Shown here: positions 14,707-21,416 of the stretch, one piece after another
Numbering within the stretch: the first letter of the stretch is position 1
Layout of the letters: every line of letters begins with the position of its first letter
Source of the DNA: a virus
Strand: one strand, 5' to 3'
Length of the DNA: 42,720 nucleotides
IMG/VR virus record: IMGVR_UViG_3300031576_000121
Coordinates: 1-42,720 of that record
Translations under genes and position numbers: made by a program
The notes under the pieces: model-generated
Told to the model about the DNA's origin: nothing
Databases searched by the model: none
The model's input: the letters and a program-made list of their open reading frames with translations, nothing else

Positions 14707-14947
14707 TGTCCTTCCTTGTCAACCAAACCCTATAACTACCGTCCAGTTCTCGTGCCATGACTCCACTGAAACCAAGATAGCTGAGTTTCCGAAATGCCCT
14801 TAACACTTTGGCTCCCTGCTGATAGTTCTCCGTTTTTACCGAATCCCCCGGCGACATTCTTGCTGCCATCAACAAAATATCCTGAGTAGCTTTCGACATT
14901 TTGCGGTTCGGTGGTATCGGCACACCCTTTTCAATCTGTAATTCCAT
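14669..14947 (-). CDS. Hypothetical small early protein
   Basis: The protein has 92 residues and directly follows the stop of the upstream gene, with GGAGGG seven bases before ATG 14947. The sequence PPNRKMSKATQDILLMAARMSPGDSVKTENYQQGAKVLRAFRKL followed by VMARELDGSYRVWLTR suggests a small winged-helix-like fold, but no family is certain. It may be a DNA-binding accessory protein. Confidence 0.7.
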   Translation of the reverse strand: MELQIEKGVPIPPNRKMSKATQDILLMAARMSPGDSVKTENYQQGAKVLRAFRKLSYLGFSGVMARELDGSYRVWLTRKDNEPTEASSQSEA

Positions 14948-15292
14948 TTAATTTCCCTCCGGTAAATCAAGCACTGCTCTTAATATCGCTCTGTTACGAC
15001 GAGACTTAATTGCCAACTCAAGCAACTCGAAGATTCTCTCGGCTGGCGACTCCGCTTGCAGCAACGAAATCTTCGCGCCTTTGTCCGTCTCACTTTTCAC
15101 TATAATACTAAGCTCGATAAGGTGGATTCTCGACCGGCGAACTTCATCCGGTTCCGGCTGGTCGCCCTTAAACATAGCGATCTGGTCTTCGAGTTTTTGC
15201 TCCGCAGCTTCCGCTTTCTCCTCCGAGTTGCTCATCCCCTTTGGCGGGTGGTCCATGTCGGGTGGAATATCGTCAAACGGTTCACTTCTCAT
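14948..15292 (-). CDS. Hypothetical early protein, YqaJ-adjacent
   Basis: ATG 15292 is preferred (GAGGA at eight-base spacing), giving 114 residues; a TTG at 15307 would extend it by five. It overlaps the end of the exonuclease gene by 11 bases. An acidic, proline-rich start (PFDDIPPDMDHPP) is followed by helices (EEKAEAAEQKLEDQIAMFKG). Coupling to the exonuclease suggests a recombination accessory role, but no domain is recognised. Confidence 0.7.
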   Translation of the reverse strand: MRSEPFDDIPPDMDHPPKGMSNSEEKAEAAEQKLEDQIAMFKGDQPEPDEVRRSRIHLIELSIIVKSETDKGAKISLLQAESPAERIFELLELAIKSRRNRAILRAVLDLPEGN

Positions 15293-16208
15293 CTTTCTTT
15301 TCCTCAATTGTTTTAAGGTTAAATTTTAAATGGCTCCCAGCCTTCACTTCATGCGCGGCCCGGTTAATCTGCTTGACGTTCACCAAATATTTACCTACAA
15401 CCCCAGTACTCGCCGGTCCCAGAACTTGGATCAGTTTCGCTTTGATATTGTTCCGCACCTCCTCATACTCTCGCGCCACTTTACTTGCCTCGGAGTAGGA
15501 TTTGTCAAAACTTGCGTACTGCTCGCATACTTCTAGCAGCTCATCGGGTAGCGTGATGGTCTCGTCTTTTCGTTCGTACAGTTTTTCCAGCAACTTCAAA
15601 TCACTTCCGCTCGCATCCGGTGGGACATCTCGTCTTACTAAATCACAAAACACTGCCGCTTTCTCATACATCTGAGTAAACACTTCCTTGTCAAACTTTA
15701 CTTCGGGAGTAAAAAACTCGTCGGGATTCCCTCCAACGAGACCGGCAACGTGACCCCACTCCCGCTCTCCGACTCCCATTTGCCAGATAATTTGCATCAA
15801 TGCCGACCGTGGTGGCGCTTCGTCCGACCAATATTGAATCGACCGGTAGCTGGTGTTCTTGCACTCCAGAACTCCGTCCATCGCTGTACCGGTCAATATT
15901 AGGTAGTCCGGGGTAGCAATAGCGTCAGGATACTGGTCGTTTGTCCAACACATTTGCGCTGGGAACACTTTCTTGCCGGTTCGCTTTTCAAATAACTGCG
16001 CGATAATCGGCTCCATCTTGGTTCCAAGCCACATGAAGTCATTGCCCTCTTTTGATTGTACCTTCCCTGTTTTTCTCGCCCACAATTCAAGAGGAGTTTC
16101 GAAAGGGTTCAGCCCGAACAACGTACAGACTTCACTGGATCCGATTCTCTCGCCCCTGAATTTTTTCCACGCCAATTCTACCGGCCACTGTTCGATCACG
16201 CTCTGCAC
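15282..16208 (-). CDS. YqaJ-family viral exonuclease
   Basis: The protein has 308 residues. The YqaJ/lambda-exonuclease core is clear: IGSSEVCTLFGLNPFETPLELW (23-44), Glu66 in LGTKMEPI, Asp101 in ATPDYL, Glu115-x-Lys117 in GVLECKN, and Gln139 in ALMQIIWQMG. These residues build the metal-dependent nuclease that degrades the 5' strand of duplex DNA, leaving 3' tails for RecT at 9177. The second half (180-308) is helical, including YEEVRNNIKAKLIQVLG, a common extension. The start is GTG at 16208, or GTG 16199, which is better spaced from GAGGGG. Confidence 0.93.
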   Translation of the reverse strand: MQSVIEQWPVELAWKKFRGERIGSSEVCTLFGLNPFETPLELWARKTGKVQSKEGNDFMWLGTKMEPIIAQLFEKRTGKKVFPAQMCWTNDQYPDAIATPDYLILTGTAMDGVLECKNTSYRSIQYWSDEAPPRSALMQIIWQMGVGEREWGHVAGLVGGNPDEFFTPEVKFDKEVFTQMYEKAAVFCDLVRRDVPPDASGSDLKLLEKLYERKDETITLPDELLEVCEQYASFDKSYSEASKVAREYEEVRNNIKAKLIQVLGPASTGVVGKYLVNVKQINRAAHEVKAGSHLKFNLKTIEEKKDEK

Positions 16209-16417
16209 CCCTCTACATATTCGTCTGGCGAACTATTCGATTGCCACTCCTCAAACACCAACACCTCGCATGGAAATCCTTTTCGAAGTCGTTCTTTATT
16301 GTTTAAGTCACTTTTTGCAATCAAGGCATACAACTGACAGTGGAAATTTGTCCCGTTTGCTGTCTGCCAGATGTAAAACTCAAACTTCGCTCGTCGGTAC
16401 TCCTCTCCCGCTTTCAT
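16196..16417 (-). CDS. Hypothetical small protein
   Basis: The protein has 73 residues, with GGAGG nine bases before ATG 16417. It overlaps the exonuclease start by about 13 bases. The sequence RRAKFEFYIWQTANGTNFHCQLYALIAKSDLNNKERLRKGFPCEVLVFEEW is a compact alpha/beta style domain. No family is recognised. Coupling to the exonuclease is likely. Confidence 0.7.
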   Translation of the reverse strand: MKAGEEYRRAKFEFYIWQTANGTNFHCQLYALIAKSDLNNKERLRKGFPCEVLVFEEWQSNSSPDEYVEGCRA

Positions 16418-16418
16418 C

Positions 16419-16544
16419 TCAATACCTCCATCTTAAAATTCCGTTCCACTCCAACACTCCTTGACCTATGTATAGTATCGTAAAAAGTATCACTGCCCAC
16501 GCCACTACATCCGGCCATTTACTTGCTTCTTCTTGCTGTCTCAT
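16419..16544 (-). CDS. 41-residue single-pass membrane protein
   Basis: ATG 16544 follows GTAGGAGGG, one of the strongest ribosome sites in the window. The product is MRQQEEASKWPDVVAWAVILF then TILYIGQGVLEWNGILRWRY. One membrane helix covers about residues 13-30, with an acidic N-side and an arginine-rich C-end. It ends one base before the next ATG region. Such tiny early membrane proteins may modulate host envelope processes or superinfection; the role is unknown. Confidence 0.65.
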   Translation of the reverse strand: MRQQEEASKWPDVVAWAVILFTILYIGQGVLEWNGILRWRY

Positions 16545-16614
16545 TTTTACCCTCCTACAAATTAGTGGCCGTTATTTCCGACACGGCCAAACGGAGTTGT
16601 TTCGAGGAGATCAT

Positions 16615-16857
16615 CTAGTTCACGCTCACCTGAAATTTGGCGATAATTCCCTTCAACTTCGGAGTCGCTACTACTACAAAACCGTCTTGCCGCTCAATCA
16701 GACCTGCGCTATCGAGCACTGACAAAATCTGCTTGAACTGGTCAAGGTCAACTTTTTTCATCACTCCTGCGTAAAGCACACCCTCCGGCGCATACTCCAC
16801 TTCCGCAATTGTCATTGCAATTGCATTAGCTAACTGACGTAATTCTTGATTTTCCAT
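16615..16857 (-). CDS. Small protein, winged-helix-like
   Basis: The protein has 80 residues; ATG 16857 is preceded by GTAGGAGG. Residues 1-24 form a helix (ELRQLANAIAMTIAEVEY). Then GVLYAGVMKKVDLDQFKQILSVLDSAGLIERQDGFVVVATPK looks like helix-helix-wing, as in small winged-helix proteins. The arrangement is typical of modules that bind DNA or protein, but the family is not identified. Confidence 0.75.
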   Translation of the reverse strand: MENQELRQLANAIAMTIAEVEYAPEGVLYAGVMKKVDLDQFKQILSVLDSAGLIERQDGFVVVATPKLKGIIAKFQVSVN

Positions 16858-16888
16858 TTTAGCCTCCTACATTAAGCTCTAAGATTCC

Positions 16889-17305
16889 CTAAGCTAGCGC
16901 ATCGGAACGCATCGTGCAAGATTTTTCCGCATCGATTTCAAAAAATCCTTGCTCTCTGAGGTTCCGGAACCATGTCTCGCAGAAGTCCTCCAACCCCGGC
17001 GACCGTTTATCGGTGTGGATAAACTCCTCACATCCTGCATAATCATTCCTAAAATACCTTGGAATTGCCTCCCTTCGGTCATCATCGACCGTGAAAACTA
17101 CTTCAGGATCCCGCATCGCATCACCATTTTGCTCTCCATAATGGCAAAGCGACTTAGCTGGCAATAGGTTCCCTTCGTCCGGGTGGCAATAGTCGACTCT
17201 CTCGATTACTAATGCCATGTATGGCTCACTCTCTACTCGCCGATAGGTTCGTCTACCGGGTAACAACTCATCTAGGTATCGATAAAAGCGTTCGTATCGT
17301 TTCAT
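16889..17305 (-). CDS. DUF6908-type protein
   Basis: The start at ATG 17305 is chosen because GTAGGAGG is five bases upstream; a longer open frame upstream has no site. The 138 residues begin MKRYERFYRYLDELLPGRRTYRRVES, contain MALVIERVDY..., EVVFTVDDDRREAIPRYFRNDYAG and end with a helical part. This matches the small phage-associated family that I know as DUF6908. It is a single alpha/beta domain of unknown function, common in early regions of environmental phages. Confidence 0.8.
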   Translation of the reverse strand: MKRYERFYRYLDELLPGRRTYRRVESEPYMALVIERVDYCHPDEGNLLPAKSLCHYGEQNGDAMRDPEVVFTVDDDRREAIPRYFRNDYAGCEEFIHTDKRSPGLEDFCETWFRNLREQGFFEIDAEKSCTMRSDALA

Positions 17306-17341
17306 TTTTCCTCCTACATTAACCGAGTTAATCCCGATCTT

Positions 17342-17363
17342 TGACCGCCCCTCAAGACGGTCA
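17342..17363. other. Weak 6-bp stem-loop in an intergenic spacer
   Basis: TGACCG (17342-17347) and CGGTCA (17358-17363) enclose a ten-base loop between the DUF6908 gene and its upstream neighbour. No T-tract follows on the minus strand. It may be an attenuating or processing structure, or chance. Confidence 0.3.
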
Positions 17364-17372
17364 GGGAAGGGA

Positions 17373-18035
17373 CTAATAGTTGGCTCCACCACCCGGCCCG
17401 ACACCGAAATCTCCGTTACCGAAAATCTCAGCTTCGTCCATCATGTGCTGGAACTGCGCTCTATTCCTTGCTTCGTATGCCGAATCCTTTGGAATCACCC
17501 TCACCAAAGTGAACCCGCGCTTCTCAAGTGATTCCAACTCCTCTGGGGTCTCGGTATCCTTCACAACGTATTCAATTCGGTCAGGTCGAAACGCTTGGAA
17601 AACTCCTGCCGTGAATGTTCCATTCAGATTCGTGATTGCTTTGCGATGTGCCAACCACGCCCAAGTCTCGCCGACCTTAAAGTCGCGTGGGATTTGATGC
17701 AGTCGTCGTGAGATGCCCAACTCAGCCGCCTCTTTCATAAAGGCATCTGGAGTTGCGTAAAACTTCTCGCCAATCCACAACAACCCCACCCGCTCCGGTG
17801 GTTCATTAAATGGACAGAGAATGTCGGAGCAAGTCCTGCCTTGCAGCAACGGCTTCGGGTCTATCCATGTCCAGCCGCGTGTCGGATGGATTCCTGCGTG
17901 GCAGGCCGGACATACGGTTAATTCTAGCGGAAAGAGATCGCAGTGTCGGAACGATCCGCCCGATACGAGATACTTTCCTCCACCCTTGCGGAATCCGCAT
18001 CCGCGCTTTGATTCAACTCTTGTTTCAATGTTCAT
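17373..18035 (-). CDS. Cysteine-rich conserved-type protein of unknown function
   Basis: ATG 18035 is chosen because TGTAGGAGGCC lies directly upstream; ten codons of open frame before it have no site. The 220-residue protein begins with RGCGFRKGGGKYLVSGG. It has cysteine/histidine groups (FRHCDLF, CPACHAGIHP, CSDILCPF) that probably bind zinc. The middle VGETWAWLAHRKAI and FQAFRPDRIEYVVKDTETPEEL resemble a family of phage and actinobacterial proteins of unknown role. It ends in a glycine-rich tail. Confidence 0.8.
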   Translation of the reverse strand: MNIETRVESKRGCGFRKGGGKYLVSGGSFRHCDLFPLELTVCPACHAGIHPTRGWTWIDPKPLLQGRTCSDILCPFNEPPERVGLLWIGEKFYATPDAFMKEAAELGISRRLHQIPRDFKVGETWAWLAHRKAITNLNGTFTAGVFQAFRPDRIEYVVKDTETPEELESLEKRGFTLVRVIPKDSAYEARNRAQFQHMMDEAEIFGNGDFGVGPGGGANY

Positions 18036-18053
18036 TCGGCCTCCTACAGTCGA
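18036..18053 (-). promoter_or_regulatory. Shared early leader, copy A
   Basis: On the minus strand this 18-mer reads TCGACTGTAGGAGGCCGA and sits immediately before ATG 18035. An identical 18-mer precedes the DUF2786 gene at 19456-19473. Upstream both continue with GATTAAC. It contains the ribosome site, and matches eleven bases of the loop complement at 9142-9152. Confidence 0.75.
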
Positions 18054-18081
18054 ATTGTTAATCAATATTCAACGAACGTAG

Positions 18082-18099
18082 CTCTCTTCAATTAGAGAG
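18082..18099. promoter_or_regulatory. 6+6+6 inverted repeat, operator-like
   Basis: CTCTCT (18082-18087) and AGAGAG (18094-18099) flank six bases in the gap before the gene at 18035. A TTGACT hexamer on the minus strand overlaps its start, so a promoter/operator is possible. Support is limited to the dyad and position. Confidence 0.35.
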
Positions 18100-18104
18100 T
18101 CAAA

Positions 18105-18129
18105 TAAAAAGCGCATCGTTAAGACGATG
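18105..18129 (-). terminator. Rho-independent-like terminator in the early region
   Basis: On the minus strand the hairpin CATCGT-CTTA-ACGATG (18129-18114) is followed by CGC and a run of T (18110-18106). It starts about nine bases after the stop of the gene at 18139. The stem is short, so termination would be partial. It would separate the 18139-19454 genes from those downstream. Confidence 0.5.
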
Positions 18130-18138
18130 AATTTCAAG

Positions 18139-18726
18139 CTAAATTCCTCCCTTCTTATATTTTATTTCGCCCGACCGGACTCTCTCCACATCTTTATCGA
18201 AGAATCCCAACTGTTTCGGGTTCAGTCGGTCATGTTCATCCACTATGAATTGATTCACGTTCCGTCCTTTTGCTCTCCCTTCCGGCTGATGATAGCAAAA
18301 CGCTTCGTCTGGTATCGGTTCATTCATCGCGGCGCATTCGTCAATAACCGACTTAACTTCCGCATCCGATATGGTCTTCATCTGGTATCCGAGACAGATC
18401 GCATTATCAGCATCCCGCGACTTCGGAGCACTCGCTAAAAGAATCGCGGCCTTTGTAACAAACAACCTCCCCTCTCCCCGGTCTTTTTTCTCGTATCGGC
18501 GATATGCATCATACAGTGCGTTAACTTCCTGAGTTACGAGACCTGCTACATCCTCCGCTGAGATAATTGTCAATCGTTTCCAAACATACTCCGTATAATT
18601 CGAGTCATACATCTCAAGAGCAAAGTAACTCGCCAGTCTTGCGTCACCTTTCCTGATACACTTCTGTAAAGCAGAGACTACCAGCCTTAACTTGTAGCTC
18701 CTGCGTGTCATCATCTCATTATACAT
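18139..18726 (-). CDS. MgsA-C-like replication/recombination accessory protein
   Basis: The protein has 195 residues, with CGGAGG before ATG 18726. The segment LRLVVSALQKCIRKGDARLASYFALEM...VWKRLTIISAEDVAG (about residues 13-63) matches the C-terminal domain of MgsA/RarA/WRNIP1 clamp-loader-like ATPases. In those enzymes it promotes oligomerisation and DNA contact. The AAA+ ATPase part is absent, as is usual for the phage stand-alone versions. The C-terminal half (DADNAICLGYQMKTISDAEVKSVIDECAAMNEP) continues the fold. It may alter host fork-processing during phage replication; this is inferred. Confidence 0.75.
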   Translation of the reverse strand: MYNEMMTRRSYKLRLVVSALQKCIRKGDARLASYFALEMYDSNYTEYVWKRLTIISAEDVAGLVTQEVNALYDAYRRYEKKDRGEGRLFVTKAAILLASAPKSRDADNAICLGYQMKTISDAEVKSVIDECAAMNEPIPDEAFCYHQPEGRAKGRNVNQFIVDEHDRLNPKQLGFFDKDVERVRSGEIKYKKGGI

Positions 18727-19044
18727 TTAACCTCCGATCTGAAGTCTCTTACCGCCATCGCTCGTAATCCCGTTTGCTCTCAAGCTAATATTGTTCGCGG
18801 CTTCCTTTCCTGAATTAAATGCTGCTTGATCTGACACTGAGTTTCGAGTGTTTCGCGATCTTAAATGGATACCCTGATCTCTTAAGAAACGCTTCGCTTC
18901 CTTCGCAGCTTTCTCGTAAACTGGAGCAAGGATCAGCGCCTTGCCGGTCTCGTCTTTGATCTCGTTTTTCTTGGCCCGATCTATCTCCTCTTTCACTCTC
19001 TGACTAATCCGGTGACTAAATCCTAGTTTGAAGGAAGTAATCAT
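18727..19044 (-). CDS. C-terminal half of a split DUF2786 protein
   Basis: The 105 residues start at ATG 19044, overlapping the upstream TGA by four bases (ATGA). The text SFKLGFSHRISQRVKEEIDRAKK...LAPVYEKAAKEAKRFL...SDQAAFNSGKEAANNISL is typical of the C-terminal region (DUF7168-type) that normally follows DUF2786 in a single chain. The frame upstream of ATG stays open into the G-rich junction as GWGWKM. The break may be a real gene split kept by translational coupling, a missing base in a G run, or a frameshift site. Confidence 0.8.
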   Translation of the reverse strand: MITSFKLGFSHRISQRVKEEIDRAKKNEIKDETGKALILAPVYEKAAKEAKRFLRDQGIHLRSRNTRNSVSDQAAFNSGKEAANNISLRANGITSDGGKRLQIGG

Positions 19045-19454
19045 CTTCCACCCCCACCCTTGCAGGCGGTCTTAGAAAGATTTTGCGCTAGTGGGATGAT
19101 ATAACCCACAATTGCTTTGGTTACTGCAATGTTTGATGCTCGACCTACGAGAATATAGTGTTTCTTGGCTTTTCCTTCGACCAGTAAATTTTGAGAGTAG
19201 GTTTCAGTAAAGTATAACTTGGCAATTGAAGCCCAGATTATATCTTGCCAACTCTGCCGGTTAGTCGCTTCACATTTTTCACTCTCAACTTCTTCCGGGG
19301 TCTCTTGCGCTGTCTCCACATCGTCAAGAGTCAAATTATGCTTGGCGAGAATCTCCTGCGCCAGCCGCATTGCGGTTTGCATCTCTGCTTCCGTTCCACC
19401 GCGTTTTGCAAGAGCTAATACTTTTTGAAGTTTACTGAGTAAGTCTGGGTTCAT
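19041..19454 (-). CDS. N-terminal half of a split DUF2786 protein
   Basis: The protein has 137 residues from ATG 19454 behind TGTAGGAGGCC. Residues 1-45 (LLSKLQKVLALAKRGGTEAEMQTAMRLAQEILAKHNLT) are the DUF2786 helical domain. Residues 64-125 (WQDIIWASIAKLYF...KKHYILVGRASNIAVTKAIVGYIIPLAQ) are the beginning of the second domain. It ends in KGGGGR at a run of G, where the partner at 18727-19044 takes over in the -1 frame. DUF2786 proteins are frequent in phages; their role is unknown. Confidence 0.85.
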   Translation of the reverse strand: MNPDLLSKLQKVLALAKRGGTEAEMQTAMRLAQEILAKHNLTLDDVETAQETPEEVESEKCEATNRQSWQDIIWASIAKLYFTETYSQNLLVEGKAKKHYILVGRASNIAVTKAIVGYIIPLAQNLSKTACKGGGGR

Positions 19455-19455
19455 C

Positions 19456-19473
19456 TCGGCCTCCTACAGTCGA
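19456..19473 (-). promoter_or_regulatory. Shared early leader, copy B
   Basis: This is the second identical copy of the 18-mer before the gene at 18035. It lies two bases from ATG 19454 and contains GTAGGAGGCC. The conservation extends upstream as GATTAAC, suggesting a common leader rather than only a strong ribosome site. Confidence 0.75.
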
Positions 19474-19487
19474 GTTAAGTTAATCCG

Positions 19488-19516
19488 ACGATATCAAAGT
19501 CCTTTATGTAAATCAA
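19488..19516 (-). promoter_or_regulatory. Weak promoter candidate before the DUF2786 genes
   Basis: On the minus strand TTGATT (19516-19511) and TATCGT (19493-19488) are spaced 17 bases apart, each 4/6 to the sigma70 consensus. It lies in the 72-bp gap downstream of the glycosyltransferase gene. A promoter here would allow separate expression of the lower early operon. Confidence 0.3.
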
Positions 19517-19526
19517 GTATCTTTTC

Positions 19527-20279
19527 TTAACGGGTAACGCGAATAATTAACCGCTCGCAAGTCTCTCTCTGTTGAACTTCGAGAAACTTTCCCCACTTCC
19601 TTTTTAAGTACCGAATTTCCTCCAATTGCTGCCCTCGCTCACGATTTGCACTATTCCCGCCTTTAGTATCCCACCGTCGGAATATAAAGCCGTAACGATT
19701 ATCGCCCCAAACGAACCGGTCTTTCAGTAAAGTTTGAAGAGAATAGTCGACATCCTCACCCCTGCTTCTTAGAAAACTATCATACTTGAACTTTCTGCCT
19801 ATGAATCCGATTGCTCCTCCGAACCAAGTGCATAGATTGAATGGCTTGTGAGGAATGAACTTTCGAACATCGGCTGTTTGATGGAATCCGAATAAACTCG
19901 CCCCCGCTTCAGCCGCGCACAATGCTGTTCTTGCTACAATCGCTTTCACATCTGCCGGATCTCGGTAGCTTCGATATTTCATCCCCACTATGCTGATAAA
20001 ATTTTTCATATCATCGTCAATCATCACGACCACTTCGCTATCTATATTGTCCAGCATCCATTGACGTTTCGGCCCGATACCTTTCAGCGTGTCGGGATGT
20101 AGCAATAAATTATTGGAAACCTTTCGATAATCGTCTCGCTGAGATTCGGCCACACATACAATCGCCTCCGGGAAAAATTTCAACGTATGAGATCCGATCA
20201 TGTCGGCTCGGTTGTGACTCGGAATCGTAAATCGAATTTCACTCATTCCCTTGCAACCTCTGGATTGCTTTTCCCCCAT
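19527..20279 (-). CDS. GT-A glycosyltransferase of the TET-associated (TAGT) kind
   Basis: From ATG 20279 (AGGG six bases upstream) the protein has 250 residues; ATG 20246 gives 239. The fold starts IRFTIPSHNRADMI (16-29), followed by AIVCVAESQRDDY, IGPKRQWML and VVVMIDDDM with the Asp88-Asp90 metal site. A later acceptor region reads GFHQTADVRK...FGGAIGFIGRKF...SRGEDVDYSLQ. This layout resembles TET/JBP-associated glycosyltransferases, which add sugars to modified DNA bases. The adjacent ParB-like gene supports that, as the two occur together in phage modification loci. No oxidase or hydroxymethylase is seen here, so the substrate is unknown. Confidence 0.75.
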   Translation of the reverse strand: MGEKQSRGCKGMSEIRFTIPSHNRADMIGSHTLKFFPEAIVCVAESQRDDYRKVSNNLLLHPDTLKGIGPKRQWMLDNIDSEVVVMIDDDMKNFISIVGMKYRSYRDPADVKAIVARTALCAAEAGASLFGFHQTADVRKFIPHKPFNLCTWFGGAIGFIGRKFKYDSFLRSRGEDVDYSLQTLLKDRFVWGDNRYGFIFRRWDTKGGNSANRERGQQLEEIRYLKRKWGKFLEVQQRETCERLIIRVTR

Positions 20280-20919
20280 CGATAACCCTACCTAATCCGA
20301 TCTTATGCTTACCGTGAGGAATCGGAGTTTTCACTTTTTGGATTTTCAGTAAGTCGCAAGCCGCCAAAAAGTCCTGATCTGTTTTAAACATTAAAACAAT
20401 ATAATCATAATGCTCAAAAGCTTGGAGATCCATCTCTGGGATTTCTTTATCCTCCTCTGTCACTTCCGTTTGGTCGTCATCTGAGTCGGGATCCCCTAAC
20501 TTGTCACTATGCCGGGTTACCAGTTCTCTGAGCCATAAACTATCAGTCGTAAAATGTTCTGCTAGTCTCTCGTAACTTCCGGCATCGGCTCCGGCTGCTG
20601 CTCCCAGTGGGTCCAAGGTCGCCAGTGCCTTTCGTTCGTCCTCTTCGCTTAACTCGACATAAGTGACCGGCACCTCCGTTTCTCCTCGCTGGATTGCCAA
20701 GGCTACGCGCATGTGCCCGTCTACGATTCGTCCTGTGGTTTTGTTTACGATAATTTGAGCGATCCAGCCCAGCTCTTTCAAGGTGTCGTCCATTGCCTTA
20801 CTTTGCTGTTCTGGGTGGAGTCGCCAGTTGTCAGGATTAGGAACTAGCGTTTTAGGATCTACCCTGTCGCTGCCTACTATTCGATTCTGCCACTTCGTTT
20901 TATTAGTCATAACACTCAC
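20239..20919 (-). CDS. ParB/Srx-like domain protein beside the glycosyltransferase
   Basis: The protein has 226 residues from GTG 20919, or 223 from ATG 20910. Residues of about 18-90 carry the ParB-like fold: VDPKTLVPNPDNWRLHPEQQ, ELGWIAQIIVNKTTGRIVDGHMRVALAI and VPVTYVELSEEDE. Such domains are found in DNA-modification and nuclease contexts as well as partition. No partition ATPase is present here. A second domain at about 165-226 reads FEHYDYIVLMFKTDQDFLAACDLL and HKIGLGRVIDGG. It overlaps the glycosyltransferase gene by 41 bases, so the two are coupled. Confidence 0.8.
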   Translation of the reverse strand: MSVMTNKTKWQNRIVGSDRVDPKTLVPNPDNWRLHPEQQSKAMDDTLKELGWIAQIIVNKTTGRIVDGHMRVALAIQRGETEVPVTYVELSEEDERKALATLDPLGAAAGADAGSYERLAEHFTTDSLWLRELVTRHSDKLGDPDSDDDQTEVTEEDKEIPEMDLQAFEHYDYIVLMFKTDQDFLAACDLLKIQKVKTPIPHGKHKIGLGRVIDGGKAIQRLQGNE

Positions 20920-21032
20920 TACCTTAAACCGTTACATCCCTACCTCCCAATTTCGCGGGTGTGTGTTCGAGGGTCGGGTCGCGGTTATTCCGAAACTTAC
21001 TTTAAGATACAATATCCCCCTCCCTACTTAAC

Positions 21033-21081
21033 AACTTACTACTTACCACCAGCCAGCCTACCAGCAACTAACTTACTACTT
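21033..21081. repeat. Pair of 12-bp direct repeats at the end of the HNH gene
   Basis: AACTTACTACTT occurs at 21033-21044 and 21070-21081. The copies span the last codons and stop of the HNH gene. The spacing of 37 bp and the C-terminal position suggest a small local duplication. Confidence 0.6.
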
Positions 21082-21416
21082 GATGACTCACTCTGACGCT
21101 TTCTGTCATGGCACAATGCGCACAACGTCTGAAGATTCATTTGGTCTAACATCGGACCGCCCTGCTTAATTGGTGTGATATGGTCGACAACGTAACCCGC
21201 CGCCCCACATAACGTACAAAGAGGGTTCCGAGAAATGAACCAACATCGTAATCGTCGCCATGCTGGTGTGTGATAAAACTCTGATGATTCATCCTTCAGA
21301 TCCTCTCTCGCTCTTGATAGTTCTCGTTTGTGTTCTCCACAGTAATGATCCCCCGACTTGCAGAAGTTCGGACATCCCTGTCTTCCACATGGCTTCATTG
21401 GTTTCCAAGGTGACAT
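21039..21416 (-). CDS. Small HNH endonuclease
   Basis: The protein has 125 residues. An N-terminal metal-binding group (CGRQGCPNFCKSGDHYCGEH) is followed by TPAWRRLRCWFISRNPLCTLCGAAGYVVDHITPIKQGG and LQTLCALCHDRK. The HNH residues are His in VDHI, Asn in MNLQTLC and His in CALCHD. This kind of HNH protein resembles those encoded near terminase genes, where it can nick DNA for packaging. Here it lies in the early operon, about 1.3 kb from the small terminase gene on the opposite strand. Recombination or host-DNA degradation are alternatives. Confidence 0.9.
   Translation of the reverse strand: MSPWKPMKPCGRQGCPNFCKSGDHYCGEHKRELSRAREDLKDESSEFYHTPAWRRLRCWFISRNPLCTLCGAAGYVVDHITPIKQGGPMLDQMNLQTLCALCHDRKRQSESSSSKLVAGRLAGGK

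Noticed and set aside
20239-20919. Plasmid-style partition protein (lysogeny as a plasmid)
   Set aside because: No ParA-type ATPase, centromere-like repeats or plasmid replication protein; the neighbour is a glycosyltransferase.
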